Assembly: GCA_031254875.1 (NCBI GenBank) | Contig: JAIRTW010000061.1 | Location: 1-42,791 of the forward strand | DNA: 42,791 nucleotides | Direction of reading: 5' to 3' | Source of the DNA: Candidatus Bathycorpusculum termitum | GTDB taxonomy: Archaea > Thermoproteota > Bathyarchaeia > Bathyarchaeales > Bathycorpusculaceae | Shown here: one piece after another, positions 33,480 through 42,122 of the stretch | Layout of the letters: the number at the start of each line of letters is the position of its first letter | How positions within the stretch are numbered: the first letter of the stretch is position 1 | Position numbers and translations under genes: made by a program | The notes under the pieces: model-generated | Seen by the model: the letters and a program-made list of their open reading frames with translations, nothing else | Database searches by the model: none | What the model was told of the DNA's origin: nothing

Positions 33480-34421
33480 TTATTTTTTGCGTTTCGCCTT
33501 CTGTATTGATGAGACATATTTAGTTTTAACGGATGAGTTAGCTGCGTTTTTTTTAATCAGAAACATTACAACTATAACAACGATAACAACTATAATGATC
33601 ACCGCTAGGTAGATGATAGTTGGGTCGATAGTTTGTGGATTTTTGGTGTCACCGGGAGCTTCTGTGATTATGGGTCCCGGAGGAGGGGTTTCAAAGATTA
33701 CCGGTGCCTCCCCTTGAAGCACAGGGTCGGTAACTTGGACCAGCAATGAATAGCTGACGATTTTTTGATCTGCTAAAGCATTTGTTTGGTTTATATCAAA
33801 TGCACCAACTTTGAAACTCATGATTTCTGAAGGCGCCAAACGGTTAGAGGCGTATATATCGGTGTGTCCTACGGCGGCAATCTGACCTTGATCGTTAAAG
33901 AAGGTAGCGAAAACTTGAACGTTTTTTGCTTCTTGGTTACCGTTATTTTTGAGGTTACCGTTAACCCAAAATGTGCCGTCTTTAGCGACAACACCTTGAT
34001 CGCTTATAACTGCAACATCGGGGTATAGGTAGTTTGAGGTAGCATCTGCCTGAAGGATTATGAAATCCGCTACTACAATTGTCCTATCAAGCCAGTAGCT
34101 GGTATCAGGCGAAGAAAACTCTAAGTAGAAGGGAGCCTTCTGCTGGGGAATCAAATTATCAACCCACACTCGGGCGGCAGCGTCTGTTTGGGTGCCATCG
34201 GATAAAGTTAGAACTGCACCAAGTATAACCATGGAAATTGTGTTTGGACCTGTGTTTTGGACTTCCCCAACTATGATTAAATAGCCATAGTTGTCACAGT
34301 AGCAACTGTAGTTGTCTAACACTTTGATACTTGATGGTTGACCTGCAATTTTTGGTATAGCAGTCAAACATAGAGACATAGTAAACATCAGAATTAGTAA
34401 ACAAGCGGCAGTTTTTTTCAT
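33480..34421 (-). CDS. Secreted, C-terminally anchored protein with FxLYD-like repeats
   Basis: 313 residues: a signal peptide (cleaved near IAGQ), then two beta domains. In the first, YLIIVGEVQNTGPNTISMVILGAVLT resembles FxLYD-type domains; the second, GTFWVNGNLKNNGNQEAKNVQVFATFFND, is related. A Pro-rich spacer leads to a membrane helix of Ile/Val only (about 267-292) and a Lys-rich tail. It should sit on the outer face of the membrane. GAGGT precedes ATG 34421. The CYCDNYG motif near 40 is a possible disulphide. The function is unknown; it is divergent from the winged-helix gene. Confidence 0.75.
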   Translation of the reverse strand: MKKTAACLLILMFTMSLCLTAIPKIAGQPSSIKVLDNYSCYCDNYGYLIIVGEVQNTGPNTISMVILGAVLTLSDGTQTDAAARVWVDNLIPQQKAPFYLEFSSPDTSYWLDRTIVVADFIILQADATSNYLYPDVAVISDQGVVAKDGTFWVNGNLKNNGNQEAKNVQVFATFFNDQGQIAAVGHTDIYASNRLAPSEIMSFKVGAFDINQTNALADQKIVSYSLLVQVTDPVLQGEAPVIFETPPPGPIITEAPGDTKNPQTIDPTIIYLAVIIIVVIVVIVVMFLIKKNAANSSVKTKYVSSIQKAKRKK

Positions 34422-34506
34422 CCAAATTACCTCTTGCTATTTGCACCACAACGGAGTATAAATCAGTTTTTCCAAATCGCCAATAGACAGATTGGAGTAG
34501 TCCTTC

Positions 34507-34540
34507 TTTTATATAGGATCTATAGGTTGCTTACGTAAGT
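34507..34540 (+). promoter_or_regulatory. TATA box and palindrome before the winged-helix gene
   Basis: TTTTATATA (34507-34515) is a good TATA box. The perfect palindrome CTTACGTAAG (34530-34539) lies about 20-25 bases downstream, where transcription should begin. It is a likely operator; self-control by the winged-helix protein is inferred from position. Confidence 0.5.
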
Positions 34541-34582
34541 CTTAAATGTAGAAGCCCTCCATAACATGTTAGAGCAGTACTT

Positions 34583-35065
34583 ATGATTGAAAAATTACAT
34601 CCCTATGTAGTATTTCTTCCTCAAGAGAAAAAGGACAAAATTCTAAGCGCCATTTTTGGCTCCAAAGCCGGCGTCGATGTTCTGCGGTTCTCCCTCAAAC
34701 AGGGCATAGCTAAAAACATTTACCAAAAAGACCTTGTCAAAAACCTCAACTACTCAAACAAAACCATCATCGAAAACCTAAAAACCTTAACCGCTTTGGG
34801 CGTCCTCAACGAAAGCATGGAGAAAAAAGATAAAGAAGATCGCATCATCTGGATAAAAGCCTACCAGCTCACCCATCTCGGAAGATGGTTCGCGCTACTC
34901 ATAGCCGAAGAAACCGAACTCTCTGCTGAAGAAAAAACCGAAATTCTTCAAAGCCTCTTTCGCACCTATGTCAAACAGGTTAAACGGCTCGCAGAAGAAA
35001 TCGGCATAAGCGATAAGGTGCTCGTGGAAACTTTCAAAGAAGAAATGAAACAGCCAAGCAATTAG
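34583..35065 (+). CDS. Winged-helix transcriptional regulator
   Basis: 160 residues. Residues about 25-105 form an ArsR/MarR-like winged helix: VDVLRFSLKQGIAKNIYQKDLV, the recognition helix YSNKTIIENLKTLTALGVL, then a wing with KEDRIIWIKAYQLTHLG. A helical C-terminus (about 115-155) probably dimerises. It should bind the palindrome in its own promoter. It is the first of three same-strand genes ending with the Vsr-like nuclease, and may control the whole group. The inducer is unknown. Confidence 0.75.
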   Translation: MIEKLHPYVVFLPQEKKDKILSAIFGSKAGVDVLRFSLKQGIAKNIYQKDLVKNLNYSNKTIIENLKTLTALGVLNESMEKKDKEDRIIWIKAYQLTHLGRWFALLIAEETELSAEEKTEILQSLFRTYVKQVKRLAEEIGISDKVLVETFKEEMKQPSN

Positions 35066-35105
35066 GCAAGCACTTAAAAAACTACATAGAGGGGAAAGGC
35101 TGTGG

Positions 35106-35384
35106 GTGGTGTTTAGGTTAGACGAATTGTTCTACGGGGCATGCTGGTTAGCGCTATCTGCAAAAATAGCCCAAGTCAATCACAAAACAGAAAAATTCAG
35201 CGTCACTCATACAGGGACAAACAAAGAGAGGGCACAGCAACAGCTCGGTATGGCTGTCCCACCCAAAGGTACACGTATAATCTTTGAGACAAATCTAAAG
35301 ACCTTCACAGACGCCCAATACAGTCATTTTGAACCAAACAGCACAGCGGTTTTTACAAGTAAACCTCTGGGGGACAGACAATAA
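35106..35384 (+). CDS. Small protein of unknown function before vsr
   Basis: 92 residues from GTG 35106, nine bases after an AGGGG site. The N-terminus is hydrophobic (LFYGACWLALSAKIA); the rest is mixed, with no motif recognised. It lies 40 bases after the winged-helix gene and 20 bases before vsr on the same strand, so it is probably in the same operon. I cannot assign a role; the ribosome site and spacing are the main reasons to call it. Confidence 0.5.
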   Translation: MVFRLDELFYGACWLALSAKIAQVNHKTEKFSVTHTGTNKERAQQQLGMAVPPKGTRIIFETNLKTFTDAQYSHFEPNSTAVFTSKPLGDRQ

Positions 35385-35404
35385 TAGCCTAACGAGGCAG
35401 ACAT

Positions 35405-35827
35405 ATGGATAACCTTACTCCTGAGCAACGCAGAAAAAACATGCAACACATACGTTCGACAGGAACCAAAGCGGAGAGGTTACTTATGGCTGAACTACGC
35501 CAGCGGGGCGTTGAATTCTCTCCCTACGACAAGACCGTTATGGGTAAACCCGACCTCGTCTTCGCTGAGCATAAGGTGGCGGTGTTTGTAGACTCTGACT
35601 TTTGGCACGGCAATCCCGTACGGTATGTGCGCCCCAAAACCAACGTAGAATACTGGGACAAAAAAATTACAGGAAACAAGAAACGCGACCGCAGAGTTAA
35701 CCGGGAACTCAAAAAACAGGGCTGGACAGTTGTGCGTTTATGGGAGTATGATATAAAACATGATTTGGTCGGCTGTATTACAAGAGTTTTAGGCAAACTC
35801 GGCATCGAAGCAACTGACTCTGCGTAA
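35405..35827 (+). CDS. vsr: Vsr-like (very short patch repair type) endonuclease
   Basis: 140 residues covering the whole Vsr fold: RRKNMQHIRSTGTKAE at the start, catalytic Asp50 in GKPDLVF, FVDSDFWHG (61-69), YWDKKITGNKKRDRRVNREL and a final strand VVRLWEYDI. Bacterial Vsr nicks T:G mismatches made by deamination of 5-methylcytosine. Here the three zinc-site Cys of the bacterial enzyme are replaced and no cytosine methylase gene is nearby, so mismatch repair after Dcm is not implied. Related Vsr-like nucleases are parts of helicase-based defence systems. It is the third gene of its operon and ends two bases before the convergent gene. Confidence 0.85.
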   Translation: MDNLTPEQRRKNMQHIRSTGTKAERLLMAELRQRGVEFSPYDKTVMGKPDLVFAEHKVAVFVDSDFWHGNPVRYVRPKTNVEYWDKKITGNKKRDRRVNRELKKQGWTVVRLWEYDIKHDLVGCITRVLGKLGIEATDSA

Positions 35828-35829
35828 TG

Positions 35830-36477
35830 TTAGGCTTCTTTTGTATCTTTTAGGCTAAAACTGCCGTCCTTGGGGTAGTATACTATGCCCGTAGAAATCT
35901 GCGCTTCAGTTGCCTCTTTACCTTTGTCCCTACAAGCTACTATAGTTTCTTCGATTTTCTGCTCCAGTTCCACCAGTTCTGACTCTGTTTTGCCCATCAG
36001 CTTCAGCTCTGCTATCAATACCTCTTTAGAGTGTGTTCCAATCAGTTTACGCCGAAGCGCCCCACCGGCCATCTTGCGGTAACTATAACCCTCATACAGA
36101 AAAGGCGCACCAGAAAAACCCATACCCCGCAAAGCCTCAGTAACCGCACTTGATAAAACACTCCAGTCGGAATAGGACAAAAACTCATAAGGCTCAGGTA
36201 CATCACCCTTCTTTTTGGGCTTGGGCGTCCGCCAGACCCAAGGTTTATGATCCTGGAACTCACCTGCGACTTCACCGTCCGATTCCGGTTCAGATGTGGA
36301 TTTAATCATACCCTGTTGCGGCTCAAAAAGATCCCCCTTGCGTAAAAGAAACCGTACAGCATGCTGATCGGGAATTCTATCGAATTCAACCATCCCTAAA
36401 CCGTTTGTCTTCTGTTCCTTCTGAATCCACTTCAACATTTCTACACCGCGCTCCGAGATAGATTTCTCCGTCATCAC
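35830..36477 (-). CDS. Winged-helix protein of unknown function in the Vsr/helicase block
   Basis: 215 residues. The N-terminus (about 10-65, RGVEMLKWIQKEQ...HAVRFLLRKGDLFEPQQGMIK) reads like the small winged helix found at the end of MCM and in other archaeal DNA proteins. A charged linker (65-95) follows, then a mixed domain (95-180) and a second segment ending YYPKDGSFSLKDTKEA. It has no signal peptide or membrane helix. It probably contacts DNA. No enzyme motif was found. It lies between vsr and the helicase-nuclease but on the opposite strand. Confidence 0.65.
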   Translation of the reverse strand: MMTEKSISERGVEMLKWIQKEQKTNGLGMVEFDRIPDQHAVRFLLRKGDLFEPQQGMIKSTSEPESDGEVAGEFQDHKPWVWRTPKPKKKGDVPEPYEFLSYSDWSVLSSAVTEALRGMGFSGAPFLYEGYSYRKMAGGALRRKLIGTHSKEVLIAELKLMGKTESELVELEQKIEETIVACRDKGKEATEAQISTGIVYYPKDGSFSLKDTKEA

Positions 36478-36776
36478 TCTTCGCCCAATAACTGTATGGA
36501 AATAGATTTCTTGTTGGTAAATAAATAGTGTACGACTTGAAACTAAAAATCCGCCGTCTTTTTAATCCATCAACATAAACACAACAACAAAAGATAACGA
36601 CATAATTATCTCAAACGCCATTACCGGCAGTGTAGACACTATGCAAATTTTGTCTCATCGACTGTAGTATAATTTGAATTATCTGTTTTCTGAGAAGCAC
36701 TTTTTGGGTTAGTCAGCGGTAAATACAATAAGCTCAGCTAAAATAAAGACATAATCATCCTCAGGCAGGCGGTAGA
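36478..36776. other. Divergent promoter region before the helicase-nuclease
   Basis: About 299 AT-rich bases between two divergent genes. The start GTG 36777 follows a purine-rich ggcaggcggtaga. No other feature seen. Confidence 0.4.
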
Positions 36777-39700
36777 GTGAGCGACGAATACTTTAGCATC
36801 GAGTTATCCGACGGCGATAACGAAGAAGAGACTGAGGGTACCCTAACCGCTTCAGGTATCGCTGAGTATATTCGCTTCAACTGCTGTCCACGCTTTTTCA
36901 AACTTAAATTTGAAGCCAAAGAAGTCAAAAAACGTGTCTGGCCCGAAGCTTTTAAACCCATAAGCCCTCTGCTCTATGGCGTTGGTAAGGCATTGGAGGA
37001 AAAAAAGGTGGCGGAACTCAAAGAGAAAGCCGCCGATTACCTCGACTTTACGGTTTATGATCCAAAACAGCATGGGAAGCGGGGTTGGGAAAAAGCCATA
37101 GATTCCATGGATAACCTCCGCTATGTCATTGAGCATAAACTCTCTGAAGACGAAAAAGCCAACCAAAAACCCCTGTTACTCTATCAGGTGCCCATGAAGG
37201 GTTTCATTGGTGTATGGGAAGTTAAAGGCATCGCCGACTTAATCGCCATTTGGCCGCTTAAAAACGGTAAATTGAAAGTACGCATTTTTGAGTTAAAGTC
37301 CTCTTGGAAAGAACAAACTGCTCACCGTATCCAAGTCGCCATATACAGCCTGCTACTTACACAGGAACTCGGCAACCTCCTCTCCAAGGTGGAACTGGAA
37401 GGCGGAGTCATCAACCGTGAAACCAGCCTTGAAAAACTCGATCCCGACAGCCTTCCAAAATTCAAACTAAACCCCCTTATCCAAGACATAAAGCGTTTGA
37501 TGTCCCAAAACGGCGAATTAAACCGCATCCACCAAACCCCAATTGATCAGGTGGAGTATCAGCTTTGCTGGCATTGTGATAACTGCGGCTTTAACGAGTG
37601 CTGCATCGTCTGCACCGTCGAAAACGAAAGTATTGCGCTTTTGAACTTGAGCCGGGGCGAACAGAAGACGCTTAGACACCACGGCATCACAAAACTGGAG
37701 GACTTGGCAAAGCTCAAGCCGGTAACGGATACGACTAATCTGCGTCCCTACAACTTCAAAACTATCCCACCTAAAGACGCACAAAAAGTGCAGGAATTAT
37801 CCACAAACCCCATCATCGGATCCAAACTGGACTGGTTAATCCAGCGGGCCCAGTACATGCTCGGCGGAATTCGTCCCAACAGTCCAAATGCGAGTCGAAG
37901 TCGTTGGATGCCCTGGCTGACCGGCACGGGATATGGCGGATTACCTGAAGACAGCCCAGCCGCAGGCATAGACTCAGCGATTGTGTATAAGCCCAACGGA
38001 ATGATACGGGTTTATCTCTTTGTCGAATGGGACTATATGCTCGATGTCGTCTCCATGCTCAGTGCTAAAGTCAGTTGTACCCTCTACAGAGGGGACCCAC
38101 AAACCGTCTCAAAGGTCATCACTTCTCTCCCCGATGATCGCATCCAATGTCTCGATGAAGAGAGAGTAATGATGGATAGTTTCTTTAAAGATCTAATACA
38201 TGCCATAACTAAAGTAGCCAACGCCATAGACAGCCCCAATGAAGCACCCATCCACCTCTACTTTTTCAGCCGTCAAGAACGCGATGGGCTCATGAAAGCC
38301 GTCTGCCGCCAGCCTTCAATCGTCGAAGCCCGTGCAGTCCGCGATCTGCTGGGATTACGTCAAGCCATCGACCAGCCGATGTTTAGTATCCTCCAAGATG
38401 AAATCCAGCGCCGCAAGGCACTCCGATTCCACAGCTCAGGGTTGTTACCGATTCTTGAGCAAGCCGGCTACTTCGATCGTAACCAATGGCGAGCTAAACG
38501 TAAAGATGGCACAATCGTTGATTTAGCCATGGTCTTCCGCGATGGTCTCTTCAACTACGCTCTGCCCTACAGCAGAAACACCGATGGTACAATCGTTTTT
38601 CTCAAAAAAGGAAATCCAGACGGTTACTACCCTGCGCGGGCCCGATTCAGCGGGCAATTACCCATCGAATATTTTTGGGGTGCCAAAGGACGCCTCGACC
38701 ATTTCGACCAAGTTAAGGGTCCAGCCAAAATTCTCTTAGACAAACGGAGATGGTGTGATTATACGCAGAAAACCCGACGCATAACCGATGAAGAACTCAA
38801 TCTCATGGGTATCAAAATCTGCCTCGCACTCGAGCAGATAGAACGGACACTTTCCATCCGTAATCGGAGACTGGGTAAAAAACCCATAGCTGTTCCAAAA
38901 ATCTCCGAGTTTTCGCTGGGCGAATCCACTTTGGAGCGTAGTTGCAGAGAATTTCTCGACTTAGAATACTTCTCCAAACGTCAAGAAATGTATCAGCATT
39001 ACGCAATGTTACCCTATCAGCGGGTGGCGTCTGGACGCTCGCTGATTTTCCAATGCACCAAAGTGGATGAGTTGGAACAGGAGTTTATCGTCGTTGGTAA
39101 ACTGATCTATGAGGGTATCGGCTTACCCAAAGCGGAATGCGTTGCCAACGCCTGCAGAGTCAAAGGCTCAGACGAGTCAAGTTCAGGCGACTGGATGGTC
39201 ATCACAGAATTGTGCCGCAACAGCGAGGGGCAGTTTGAGGAAACCGAGAAGCACTCACCCGCCGAAGTTGAGAAATCAGCCCGCGTCATCGTCGATAAGG
39301 TTAACGTGCCCAAACTTGAAATCGTTGTGAAGGTGGTCAACTGGCCAAGTGGCAAGAGTAGCAAATACAGCACTTGGCATAACTTGCCAACCACTGACCC
39401 TGAGAAGGCAAAGAAAAAATTTATGCAACTCTTCGAAGCGGGACGCTACTATATCCTCGACGAATTAGCAGATGACATCATCTCTGACCGCGCAACCAAA
39501 TGCCTCGATTATGCCGCCAACAACGCACTCTACTGTCTACTGGCGAATTATTTGGCAGGTAAAACTGACGGCTCCACCCATACGGCTCTGCCCAATGATA
39601 CGGCAACATCTTTTTTGCGCTGGATCGAGAACAGACGTATAGCACCCAAACCCGAACAGAAGCACCTTATAGACCACGTGTTTGGTAAAGACCCCGTCAT

Positions 39701-41129
39701 TATGCTACAGGGTCCACCAGGCACAGGCAAAACCGAAACCCTCCAGCTTGCGGTCCTTGCGCACATAGCCGCACATCAAACAAAGTCATCCTGCCGTGTT
39801 TTGATGGTTGCACCCACCCACAAAGCCATCCAAGAATTTGTCACTAAACTCGCCCGATGCTGGCAGGAATACACCGCGGAAGGCAACAGAGACTTAACAG
39901 ATCTAAACATCTATCGTGTCTTGAGTAGCAATGCCGGATCGACACAACCAATAGAGGGCGTCAAATATCTCAACTACAACGAGGACGCAAAAACCGTGAA
40001 AGAAGTTGCCGACTGCCTTATGAATCAATCCACCCTACCATCAAGCAAAGTCAACGCCCCTCTGGTGTTGTGTCTCACACCACCCAGCTTATATGGTTTG
40101 ATGAAAAAAATCGGCGACAAAGAACCACCGTGGGGTGAAGACTTTTTTGATTTGCTAGCCGTGGATGAAGCCAGTATGATGCGGCTACCTGAACTCATCC
40201 TCTCAGGTAGCTTCCTATCTAAAAACAGTCAAATCCTTGTCGCAGGCGACCACCGTCAACTACCCCCCATTGTCGCCCATAACTGGGAAAAAGAAGACCG
40301 ACGTACACTCGAGGAAATGGCATCTTTTCTATCTGCAATGGATTTTCTAAGGTTGTTGCGTAATGATGAGCTTGGGCTGGAGCGGATTAGATGCAGAAAC
40401 CCTGTCGACATACCCGCCGTACGCCTCTCTGAAAGCCACCGATGCCACTCAATCGTTGCCAATTTTCTGCGGGAATGGGTGTATGAGAAAGATAGCATTG
40501 ATTTTCACTCGAATCAGGCGCTGACATTGCCACAGGTGAAATCTGAAACGGATGGTTTAGAAGCCGCTTTGGCGGCACAAAACGTGTTTGTTCTGATTGT
40601 ACATGATGAAGCTGAGAGTTTTCAGTCTAATCTTATCGAAGCCGCCATCGTGCAGGCTCTTATTAAGACCACAGAGACCAAAAGCATCGGCATAATCACA
40701 CCCCATAATGCACAGAAGGGGTTACTCAAGAACCTTCTCCAAGATGACGGCCGCGGGGATGTACGGGTTGATACTGTAGAGCGTTATCAAGGCGGCGAAG
40801 CAGACTTTATAATAATCTCTTCTTGTGTCAGCGATCCCGACTATGTACGCACGGAAAGTGAGTTTCTGCTCAACCTAAACCGCATAAACGTCGCTATATC
40901 CCGCATGAAAAAGAAAATTATTATCATTGCCAGTCGATCTATCTTTGAATTCATGCCAACAGACGCCCGCGACTACGACAAAGCATTACTGTGGCGGGGG
41001 ATTTCTGAGACGATGAGCTATACAGCAGACTCTAAACCCTATTGGACAGGATCTCTGTCCCAATTTCTCGGAAAAGAAAAAATGCCCACAGTTAAGGTTG
41101 AGGTCTATGTTAGCTCAGCTGTTACTTAA
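36777..41129 (+). CDS. Fe-S RecB-type nuclease fused to SF1 (Dna2/Upf1-like) helicase
   Basis: 1450 residues. The N-terminal part is a Cas4/Dna2-like PD-(D/E)XK nuclease: Cys36-Cys37, then Asp154, Glu172-x-Lys174 and the QxxxY motif Gln186/Tyr190. A cluster CWHCDNCGFNECC (264-276) completes the cysteine set expected for a [4Fe-4S] site. A middle region (about 350-900) is like the TM0106 nuclease family. The C-terminal SF1 helicase has Walker A GPPGTGKTE near 979, Walker B VDEASMM near 1128, GDHRQLPP, ITPHNAQ, and the final VERYQGGEADFIIIS and NVAISRMKKKI motifs. It should unwind and cut DNA, using ATP. Possible roles are repair, primer processing or defence; the Vsr-like neighbour makes defence plausible. 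GTG start. Confidence 0.9.
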   Translation: MSDEYFSIELSDGDNEEETEGTLTASGIAEYIRFNCCPRFFKLKFEAKEVKKRVWPEAFKPISPLLYGVGKALEEKKVAELKEKAADYLDFTVYDPKQHGKRGWEKAIDSMDNLRYVIEHKLSEDEKANQKPLLLYQVPMKGFIGVWEVKGIADLIAIWPLKNGKLKVRIFELKSSWKEQTAHRIQVAIYSLLLTQELGNLLSKVELEGGVINRETSLEKLDPDSLPKFKLNPLIQDIKRLMSQNGELNRIHQTPIDQVEYQLCWHCDNCGFNECCIVCTVENESIALLNLSRGEQKTLRHHGITKLEDLAKLKPVTDTTNLRPYNFKTIPPKDAQKVQELSTNPIIGSKLDWLIQRAQYMLGGIRPNSPNASRSRWMPWLTGTGYGGLPEDSPAAGIDSAIVYKPNGMIRVYLFVEWDYMLDVVSMLSAKVSCTLYRGDPQTVSKVITSLPDDRIQCLDEERVMMDSFFKDLIHAITKVANAIDSPNEAPIHLYFFSRQERDGLMKAVCRQPSIVEARAVRDLLGLRQAIDQPMFSILQDEIQRRKALRFHSSGLLPILEQAGYFDRNQWRAKRKDGTIVDLAMVFRDGLFNYALPYSRNTDGTIVFLKKGNPDGYYPARARFSGQLPIEYFWGAKGRLDHFDQVKGPAKILLDKRRWCDYTQKTRRITDEELNLMGIKICLALEQIERTLSIRNRRLGKKPIAVPKISEFSLGESTLERSCREFLDLEYFSKRQEMYQHYAMLPYQRVASGRSLIFQCTKVDELEQEFIVVGKLIYEGIGLPKAECVANACRVKGSDESSSGDWMVITELCRNSEGQFEETEKHSPAEVEKSARVIVDKVNVPKLEIVVKVVNWPSGKSSKYSTWHNLPTTDPEKAKKKFMQLFEAGRYYILDELADDIISDRATKCLDYAANNALYCLLANYLAGKTDGSTHTALPNDTATSFLRWIENRRIAPKPEQKHLIDHVFGKDPVIMLQGPPGTGKTETLQLAVLAHIAAHQTKSSCRVLMVAPTHKAIQEFVTKLARCWQEYTAEGNRDLTDLNIYRVLSSNAGSTQPIEGVKYLNYNEDAKTVKEVADCLMNQSTLPSSKVNAPLVLCLTPPSLYGLMKKIGDKEPPWGEDFFDLLAVDEASMMRLPELILSGSFLSKNSQILVAGDHRQLPPIVAHNWEKEDRRTLEEMASFLSAMDFLRLLRNDELGLERIRCRNPVDIPAVRLSESHRCHSIVANFLREWVYEKDSIDFHSNQALTLPQVKSETDGLEAALAAQNVFVLIVHDEAESFQSNLIEAAIVQALIKTTETKSIGIITPHNAQKGLLKNLLQDDGRGDVRVDTVERYQGGEADFIIISSCVSDPDYVRTESEFLLNLNRINVAISRMKKKIIIIASRSIFEFMPTDARDYDKALLWRGISETMSYTADSKPYWTGSLSQFLGKEKMPTVKVEVYVSSAVT

Positions 41130-41522
41130 ACAAAATTTACCCAGATCCGGTTTAGGCAGACTGTTTTGTAGCTCACCCTTAGGGGCAAGATGTGTTTTTT
41201 ATCACCAGTATATTTGAGGAAACATGTCAATGATAACACATATTGTATAGTTTAGAGCCATTTTAGAAAGAGTTTTTTTGTGTACATATTTCAGTAAATA
41301 GAAAATATCTGAAATTATAGATAATCCGTAGTTCCGGCAGATTTTCTAACAACAAAATTCCAAATCTATTCGCGGGGATAAAAACTGGACACTACATACT
41401 GCTAAACAAACGGTAGCAGATATTGGCTTTTTAAATACCCTATGCACGATGATCCTATCAGCATACATTTTAGAGTGTTCATTTGTGCTGGAAAAAACCG
41501 TTATCATCAAAAAGGCATATCA
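41130..41522. other. AT-rich spacer with terminator-like run
   Basis: 393 bases between two converging genes. The sequence ctcacccttaggggcaagatgtgtttttta near 41175-41210, with its run of T, is a plausible transcript end for the helicase gene. No other gene was found. Confidence 0.45.
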
Positions 41523-42122
41523 TCAGAAAAGAAACCTCTTTTTCAAGACCATTTCTTTTGCCGCTATGATCCTCAGAACGGTCAGTTCACCCAGCACCGC
41601 CAGATCCTCCGTGGGCAAAAAGCTAGCGGCAGATTCGTCATAGAGTATATTGGCAGATGCCCCAAACTCGTCAGAGACATAGAGAATAAATGTCAAAGGA
41701 AGGTATCGCAACACCGAAATTTCTGCAGATACATCGCCTAAACTCATCCTTCGACCACCCAAAAGCTCTGCAGCGTCAGAAAGCAAAGCGGGACTGTCAC
41801 CAAAGACCCACTCAAGGGGTTTTACCGCACGATTGATAAACGCACCTTCATAGGCGTAACCACCGGGTAAATCTTTGAACTTGATAAGTCTACCAGTCAA
41901 AGGTGAAGGTTTGCCCATTGCGTAGTGACTAAGCAACGGCGCAATAAGTCTTACAGCCAGCACATCAGTTAAGTTTTGAGCGGAGGAATTGAAGTTGTCG
42001 ATTATGGCGCAGTCTTCTAAGTTAATGGTGAAGCCTAAAAATTGATAATGGACTGTACCTGTTAGATGCCGAAGTCTTGTTAGAGTTTGTTTATCAAGGT
42101 TGAGGGGAATCACATAAACCAA
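41523..42122 (-). CDS. DUF3786-family protein
   Basis: 199 residues from a TTG start. The C-terminal two thirds have the DUF3786 pattern: KDLPGGYAYEGAFINRAVKPL, FGDSPALLSDAAELLGGRRM, then a strand pair with YLPLTFILYVSDEFGASANILYDESAASFLPTEDLAVLG. The N-terminal part is a small domain. The family has no settled function; members often occur in anaerobes, near corrinoid or metal-related genes. There is no ribosome site, so start and leader are uncertain. It converges on the helicase gene. Confidence 0.75.
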   Translation of the reverse strand: MVYVIPLNLDKQTLTRLRHLTGTVHYQFLGFTINLEDCAIIDNFNSSAQNLTDVLAVRLIAPLLSHYAMGKPSPLTGRLIKFKDLPGGYAYEGAFINRAVKPLEWVFGDSPALLSDAAELLGGRRMSLGDVSAEISVLRYLPLTFILYVSDEFGASANILYDESAASFLPTEDLAVLGELTVLRIIAAKEMVLKKRFLF

